Positions 12,495 to 16,552 of a stretch of DNA of 16,552 nt are shown piece by piece. The notes beneath the pieces are model-generated. The model was given only the letters and a program-made list of their open reading frames with translations, was not told where the DNA came from and made no database searches. This DNA is from VRUE01 sp040904405 (GTDB lineage Bacteria; Actinomycetota; Thermoleophilia; Solirubrobacterales; 70-9). Location: positions 1 to 16,552 of the forward strand of contig JBBDTK010000139.1 of the NCBI GenBank assembly GCA_040904405.1. Direction: 5' to 3'. Positions within the stretch are counted from its first letter, which is position 1. Every line of letters begins with the position of its first letter. Made by a program: the position numbers and the translations under genes.

Positions 12495-13355
12495 ATGGAG
12501 CTAGGGATCGAGGGGCGGGTCGCGCTGGTGATGGCGGCCAGCCGCGGGATCGGGCGCGGGATCGCCACGGCGCTGGCTCGCGAGGGCGCCCGCGTGGGGA
12601 TCGCCAGCCGGACGCGCGAGCGGATCGAGGCGGCGGCCGGGGAGATCACCGCCCAAGCCGCCGAGCAGGCCGCCGAGCAGGCCACCACCGAGGCCGGCAG
12701 CCGCGTCACGGCCGAGGCTGCCGCTGCCAGTAGGTCAGAGGACGGCGAGACCGCAGCCGAGGTCCGCCCCTTCGTCGCCGATACCGACGACCTCGAGCGG
12801 CTGGCGCAGCTGCCGGGTGAGGTCGCGGAGGCGCTCGGGCCGATCGACGTCCTCGTCCTCAACAGCGGCGGGCCGCCGTTCGGCGGGGCGCTCGACCAGG
12901 ACCTTGACGAGTGGAACACGGCCTATCGCTCGCTCGTGCTGGCGCCGCGGGTGCTCGCCGGCGCCGTCGTGCCGGGGATGAGGGAACGCGGCTGGGGGCG
13001 GATCGTCAACGTCGGTTCCACCTCGACCCGTGAGCCGATTCCCAGCCTCAACCTCTCCAACGCCCACCGGATGGCCGCCAACGGCTTCCTCAAAACCCTG
13101 GCCACCGAGGTCGCCGCCGACGGCGTCACCGTCAACACCGTCGCCACCGGGCTCTTCGCCACCGACCGCCTCGCCGACGCCTCCGGCTCGCTTGCCGGCG
13201 CCGAAGCCGGCGCCCGCGAGGACGTGCCCGCCGCCCGACTCGGCCGACCCGAGGAGTACGGGGACCTCGTCGCCTTCCTCAGCTCCGAACGAGCCGCCTA
13301 CCTGACCGGCGCCGTCATCCCGCTCGACGGCGGGGCGCTGCGCTCGACCTTCTGA
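12495..13355 (+). CDS. Atypical short-chain dehydrogenase/reductase (SDR) family protein
   Basis: This is a 286-residue protein with a Rossmann fold: ASRGIGRG (15-22) for nucleotide binding and VLNSGG (121-126) in place of the usual NNAG. The classical catalytic YxxxK is missing; its position reads LSNAHRMAANGFLK, as in a divergent SDR subfamily annotated as 3-oxoacyl-ACP reductase-like. An unusual Ala/Glu-rich insertion with AAEQ repeats lies at about 53-90. The ATG at 12495 follows AAAGGGG; a frame open from 12426 lacks a convincing start. It is the first chromosomal gene to the right of the integrated region. Fold assignment is firm, activity doubtful. Confidence 0.87.
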   Translation: MELGIEGRVALVMAASRGIGRGIATALAREGARVGIASRTRERIEAAAGEITAQAAEQAAEQATTEAGSRVTAEAAAASRSEDGETAAEVRPFVADTDDLERLAQLPGEVAEALGPIDVLVLNSGGPPFGGALDQDLDEWNTAYRSLVLAPRVLAGAVVPGMRERGWGRIVNVGSTSTREPIPSLNLSNAHRMAANGFLKTLATEVAADGVTVNTVATGLFATDRLADASGSLAGAEAGAREDVPAARLGRPEEYGDLVAFLSSERAAYLTGAVIPLDGGALRSTF

Positions 13356-13462
13356 GCAAGCGCCCACCGACCGGCGGCAGAAGGTCGGCGACTTGGATTG
13401 AGGCCCCCCCAGCCGTCCCGCAACGACCTCGTCCAGCTCCGGCCAAACCCTACGATGGGCCG

Positions 13463-14371
13463 ATGAGCCACTCCCACGCCGGCCACAGCCACCGCCTCGA
13501 CCCGAACGCCGATCGCGCCAAGCTCTGGCTCGCCCTCGCCCTGATCCTCGGCTTCATGGCGGCCGAGGTGGTGGCCGGGATCCTCGCCAACTCGCTGGCG
13601 CTTCTCTCCGACGCCGCCCACATGCTCACCGACGCGGCCGCGATCGCGCTGACGCTGGTCGCCCTGCGTCTGAGCGAGCGCCCCGCCGGGGGCCGGATGA
13701 CCTTCGGCCTCAAACGGGTCGAGATCCTCTCCGCCCAGGCCAACGGCATCACCCTGCTCGTGCTCGCCGCGATCATCGCGATCGAGGCGGTGCGGCGCCT
13801 CTTCGACCCGCCCGGCGTCGACGGCGGCCTGGTCCTCGTCGTCGCGCTCGCCGGGATCGGGGTCAACCTCGCCGCCACCGCCGTCCTCGCCAGCGCCAAC
13901 CGCCGCAGCCTCAACGTCGAGGGCGCCTTCCAGCACATCCTCACCGACCTCTTCGCCTTCATCGGCACCGCGGTCGCCGCCGCGGCGATCCTGCTGACCG
14001 GGTTCGACCGGGCCGACGCGATCGCCTCGCTGCTGGTCGCCGCGCTGATGCTCCACGCCGCCTACGGGCTGCTGCGCGACTCCGGCCGGATCTTCCTCGA
14101 GGCCTCGCCGAAGGGCATCGACCCCGACCGGATCGGCCGCACGATGGCCGCGCAGCCGGGCGTGGTCGAGGTCCATGACCTGCACGTCTGGGAGGTCACC
14201 TCCGGCTTCCCCGCCCTTTCCGCCCACGTCATCGTCGGCCGCGACGACGACTGCCACCGCGCCCGCCTCCAGCTGGCCGACCTGCTCGAGCACGAGTTCG
14301 GCATCCGTCACACGACCCTTCAGGTGGAGCACCGCCCCGAGCGCTTGGTCCAGATCGATCGGCACCCGTAG
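13463..14371 (+). CDS. Cation diffusion facilitator (CDF) metal efflux transporter, CzcD/ZitB-like
   Basis: This is a 302-residue inner-membrane antiporter expelling Zn2+ or similar divalent metals in exchange for protons. The His-rich N-terminus (MSHSHAGHSHR) binds metal. Six transmembrane segments follow within about residues 20-205. The metal-site motifs HxxxD occur in TM2 (LLSDAAHMLTD, His53/Asp57) and TM5 (FQHILTD, His158/Asp162), with Asp50 also in place. The C-terminal cytoplasmic domain (about 210-300) carries VHDLHVWEVTSG, the usual dimerisation/metal-sensing part. Length is normal. It converges on lysS with only three bases between the stops. Metal preference is not certain; the His/Asp pattern fits zinc. 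Confidence 0.95.
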   Translation: MSHSHAGHSHRLDPNADRAKLWLALALILGFMAAEVVAGILANSLALLSDAAHMLTDAAAIALTLVALRLSERPAGGRMTFGLKRVEILSAQANGITLLVLAAIIAIEAVRRLFDPPGVDGGLVLVVALAGIGVNLAATAVLASANRRSLNVEGAFQHILTDLFAFIGTAVAAAAILLTGFDRADAIASLLVAALMLHAAYGLLRDSGRIFLEASPKGIDPDRIGRTMAAQPGVVEVHDLHVWEVTSGFPALSAHVIVGRDDDCHRARLQLADLLEHEFGIRHTTLQVEHRPERLVQIDRHP

Positions 14372-14374
14372 GCC

Positions 14375-15895
14375 CTACTCGTCCCCCGGCGCCTCCCGCA
14401 TCGCCGGGAAGAGGACCACGTCGCGCATCGTCTTGGCGCCGCTGAGGATCATCATCAGGCGGTCGACCCCGAGCCCCGAGCCGCTCGCCGTCAGCATCCC
14501 GTATTCGAGCGCCTGCACGTACTCCTCGTCGTGCTCGTGCGGCGTCTCCTCCGCCCCCGATTCCTGCCGTTCGCGCTGTTCGACGAAGTGGCGGCGCTGT
14601 TCGATCGGGTCGTTGACGTCGGTCCCCCCGCCGGTGATCTCGATCCCGGCGACGATCCCGTCGAAGGCCGCCGCCAGCAACTGCGGATGCTCGGGCACCG
14701 GCTTGACCAGCGGCCAGATCGCCAGCGGCAGGTCGATGACGAAGGTCGGCTGGATCAGCTTCGGCTCGACCAGCTTGCCCTGCAGCTTGTCGACCAGCGC
14801 CGCCCAGTCGTCCCCCGGCTCGGCGTCCTCGCCGGCGATCCCGGCCAGCTCGTCGCGGCTCGCCTTGGTGATGTCGACGCCGGTCTCCTCCAGCAGCAGG
14901 TCCCGCAGGCGCAGCCGCGGCCAGGGCGGCTTCAGGTCGATCGTCTCGCCGTCGCGCTCGACCTTGGTCGTCCCCAGCACCCGTTCGGCGACGTCGGCGA
15001 CCAGCGTCTCGGCGACGTCCATCACCCCGTGGTAGTCGACCCCGCTGACGAACCACTCGAGCATCGTGAACTCCGGGTTGTGCTGCGGCGACATCCCCTC
15101 GTTGCGGAAGAACTTGCCGAGCTCGTAGACGTTCTCGAAGCCGCCGACGATCGCCCGCTTCAGGTAGAGCTCGGTGGCGATCCGCAGGTAGAGGTGGCGG
15201 TCGAGCGCCCGGTGGTGGGTCTTGAACGGCCGCGCCGCGGCGCCGCCGGTCATCCGCTGCAGCACCGGCGTTTCCAGCTCGACGTAGTGGCGCTCGTCGA
15301 GGTGGTCGCGGATCGCCTTCACGACCTTCGCCCGCATCGCGAAGACCTCGCGCGAGCGCTCGTTCGCCATCAGGTCGAGCTCGCGGTGGCGGTAGCGCAC
15401 CTCCGGGTCGGAGATGCCGTGGAAGAGGTCGGGCGGGTCGCGCAGCGCCTTGGCCAGCAGCACGCACTCGCGCACCCCGACGGCCAGCTGGCCGCGCTTG
15501 GTCACGTGCAGGACACCGTCGACCCCGACCAGGTCGCCGATGTCGAGGTCCTCGATCCGGTCGAAGGCCCCCTCCCCCAGCTCGTCGCGCCGCGCGTAGG
15601 CCTGGATCGAGCCCGAGACGTCTCGCAGGTCGAAGAAGAGCGTCTTGCCGTGGCCGCGCTGCCCGACCACGCGGCCGGCGACGCGGTAGTGGAACTCGGC
15701 GTGCTCGCCGTCGCCCAGCTCGGCCGGATCGTGCGCAGCCAGCACGTCCCCGATCCGGTCCCGATCGGGGAAGGAGAAGGGGTATGGATCGACGCCTTCG
15801 GCGCGCAGCCGCTCTGCCTTGGCCAGGCGCTCGGCGTGGGTGGATCCGGCGGGCGCCTCCGGCGCCCCGGGCCCGGCGTCAGGCGAGTCGGTCAT
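14375..15895 (-). CDS. lysS: Lysyl-tRNA synthetase, class II, with altered lysine-pocket residues
   Basis: This is a 506-residue protein with the full class II LysRS layout: N-terminal OB-fold anticodon-binding domain (about 66-155), motif 1 (about 195-215), GGAAARPF (217-224), motif 2 with FRNEG (263-267) and motif 3 with GLGVDRL (474-480). It charges tRNA-Lys using ATP. Pocket residues known from E. coli LysRS are partly kept (Glu242 for Glu240, Arg264 for Arg262, Glu280 for Glu278), but Phe282 replaces Tyr280, and the usual GNGFSELND reads TGGGTDVND, so Asn424, Phe426 and Glu428 become Gly, Gly and Asp. DYPVEISPL also reads DLPLAIWPL. This may be a lineage feature or a paralog. It follows prmC by 48 bp on the same strand. 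Confidence 0.93.
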   Translation of the reverse strand: MTDSPDAGPGAPEAPAGSTHAERLAKAERLRAEGVDPYPFSFPDRDRIGDVLAAHDPAELGDGEHAEFHYRVAGRVVGQRGHGKTLFFDLRDVSGSIQAYARRDELGEGAFDRIEDLDIGDLVGVDGVLHVTKRGQLAVGVRECVLLAKALRDPPDLFHGISDPEVRYRHRELDLMANERSREVFAMRAKVVKAIRDHLDERHYVELETPVLQRMTGGAAARPFKTHHRALDRHLYLRIATELYLKRAIVGGFENVYELGKFFRNEGMSPQHNPEFTMLEWFVSGVDYHGVMDVAETLVADVAERVLGTTKVERDGETIDLKPPWPRLRLRDLLLEETGVDITKASRDELAGIAGEDAEPGDDWAALVDKLQGKLVEPKLIQPTFVIDLPLAIWPLVKPVPEHPQLLAAAFDGIVAGIEITGGGTDVNDPIEQRRHFVEQRERQESGAEETPHEHDEEYVQALEYGMLTASGSGLGVDRLMMILSGAKTMRDVVLFPAMREAPGDE

Positions 15896-15943
15896 GGCCC
15901 AACGCTATTCGCTGCCCGCGCCGCCCGCGCTCAGGGCAGATCC

Positions 15944-16552
15944 TCAGGGCGCGAGGCCGACGGTCACCCGCTCGCCGCCCATGTGGTCGCGCATCGTCGT
16001 CGCGTCGCGCAGCATCTCCCGCATCGCCGGCCCGTGGTGGGTGTCGTGCTCCAGCGCCAGCCGCCAGCCGCTCGGCGTTTCGGAGATCAGGCCGCGGATC
16101 ACGCCGAGCCCGTCGGCGCCGCAATCGCCGGTCACGGCGATCCGCGGCTCGCGCTTGATCTCCGGCGAGCGCTCGTCGATCGTCTCGTCGGTGACGTAGG
16201 GGAGGTTGGCGATCACCAGGTCGACTCCCTCCAGCCCCTGCGGCAGGCCGCGGCCGACGCTGACCTCCAGCTCCAGCCCCAGCCGCTCGGCGTTCTCGCG
16301 CGCAGCTTCGGCCGCTTCCGGCGAGAGGTCCGAGGCGGTGACGCGCAGGTCGGGCCGCTCGGAGATCAGCGCCAGGGCGATCGCCCCGGAGCCGGTGCCG
16401 ACCTCGTGCACGCGGGCGCCCTCGGGCAGCTCGGCGCCGACCTCGACCAGCAGCTCGGTCTCGCGGCGCGGCCAGAGCACGCGCGGGTCGACCGCGATCT
16501 CGAGCTGGCGGAAGGGGGCGCGGCCGAGGACGTAGGCGAGCGGCTCGTGGTC
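15944..16552 (-). CDS. prmC: Peptide chain release factor glutamine N5-methyltransferase, 5' end outside the window
   Basis: PrmC (HemK) methylates the GGQ glutamine of release factors RF1/RF2 using S-adenosylmethionine. The frame is open to the right edge, so the N-terminal domain is missing. The visible part begins with EPLAYVLGRAPFRQLEI, then VLWPRRETELLVE (the PRPETE region), SAM motif I EVGTGSGAIALAL, acidic TASDLSPEA and ANLPYV. The substrate motif is usually NPPY; here it is NLPY. The C-terminus ends VTVGLAP. It lies upstream of lysS, probably in one transcript. Identification is strong in spite of truncation. Confidence 0.92.
   Translation of the reverse strand, partial: DHEPLAYVLGRAPFRQLEIAVDPRVLWPRRETELLVEVGAELPEGARVHEVGTGSGAIALALISERPDLRVTASDLSPEAAEAARENAERLGLELEVSVGRGLPQGLEGVDLVIANLPYVTDETIDERSPEIKREPRIAVTGDCGADGLGVIRGLISETPSGWRLALEHDTHHGPAMREMLRDATTMRDHMGGERVTVGLAP

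Noticed and set aside
13367..13388. CCGACC/GGTCGG hairpin after the SDR gene
   Set aside because: The stem is 6 bp with a 10-nt loop and no T-run follows; in DNA this rich in GC such hairpins are expected by chance.

Overview
The window reads as a high-GC actinobacterial chromosome, probably Thermoleophilia/Solirubrobacterales. That placement is inferred from composition and housekeeping gene style and is not proven. Chromosomal genes lie at both ends: on the left a saccharopine-dehydrogenase-like oxidoreductase, tRNA-Val(UAC) and a small membrane protein; on the right an SDR-family protein, a CDF metal transporter, a class II lysyl-tRNA synthetase (lysS) and the 3' part of prmC.

Between about 2022 and 12324 lies a composite of two elements integrated in tandem in one tRNA-Glu(UUC) gene on the minus strand. 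Three copies of the target survive: a displaced 3' half (1986-2028), a complete gene (4253-4348) and a displaced 5' half (12325-12386). A 43-bp identity links the first two and a 62-bp identity links the last two. All three share the 7-bp core TTGAAAG, which is the anticodon loop. Excising both elements in silico restores exactly one intact tRNA. The present intact tRNA therefore seems to be built from one half carried by each element. It also carries a hairpin insertion in its D-loop (31-nt loop).

Element 1 (about 2.27 kb) has no integrase. It holds an AAA+ ATPase with a C-terminal winged helix, behind a palindromic operator-like site, and a degenerate two-gene unit that ends in a frameshifted Fic-like fragment.

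Element 2 (about 8.04 kb) resembles a phage satellite or integrative mobilizable element. Its minus-strand operons are (a) a zinc-ribbon protein, an excisionase-type HTH protein and a DUF3631 AAA helicase, joined by ATGA overlaps; (b) a small zinc-finger protein coupled to a tyrosine integrase; and (c) a small winged-helix-like protein coupled to an XRE regulator. A second XRE regulator on the plus strand converges on (c), and the 3' ends overlap. The cargo is one membrane protein, one secreted protein and two coupled lipoproteins. A near-identical 32-bp promoter/operator sequence precedes both cargo transcription units, and one copy is shared with the plus-strand XRE gene. A 23-bp repeat lies just inside both ends and its 11-bp unit recurs in tandem before the zinc-finger/integrase operon, which suggests integrase arm sites with autoregulation. 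A 337-bp gap with five GTAACG boxes beside the DUF3631 gene is a candidate replication origin.

No capsid, terminase, portal, conjugative translocase or CRISPR array is visible. The main points of interest are the mosaic tRNA site, the tRNA D-loop insertion, the arm-site network, the cargo regulon and a lysyl-tRNA synthetase with an altered lysine pocket.
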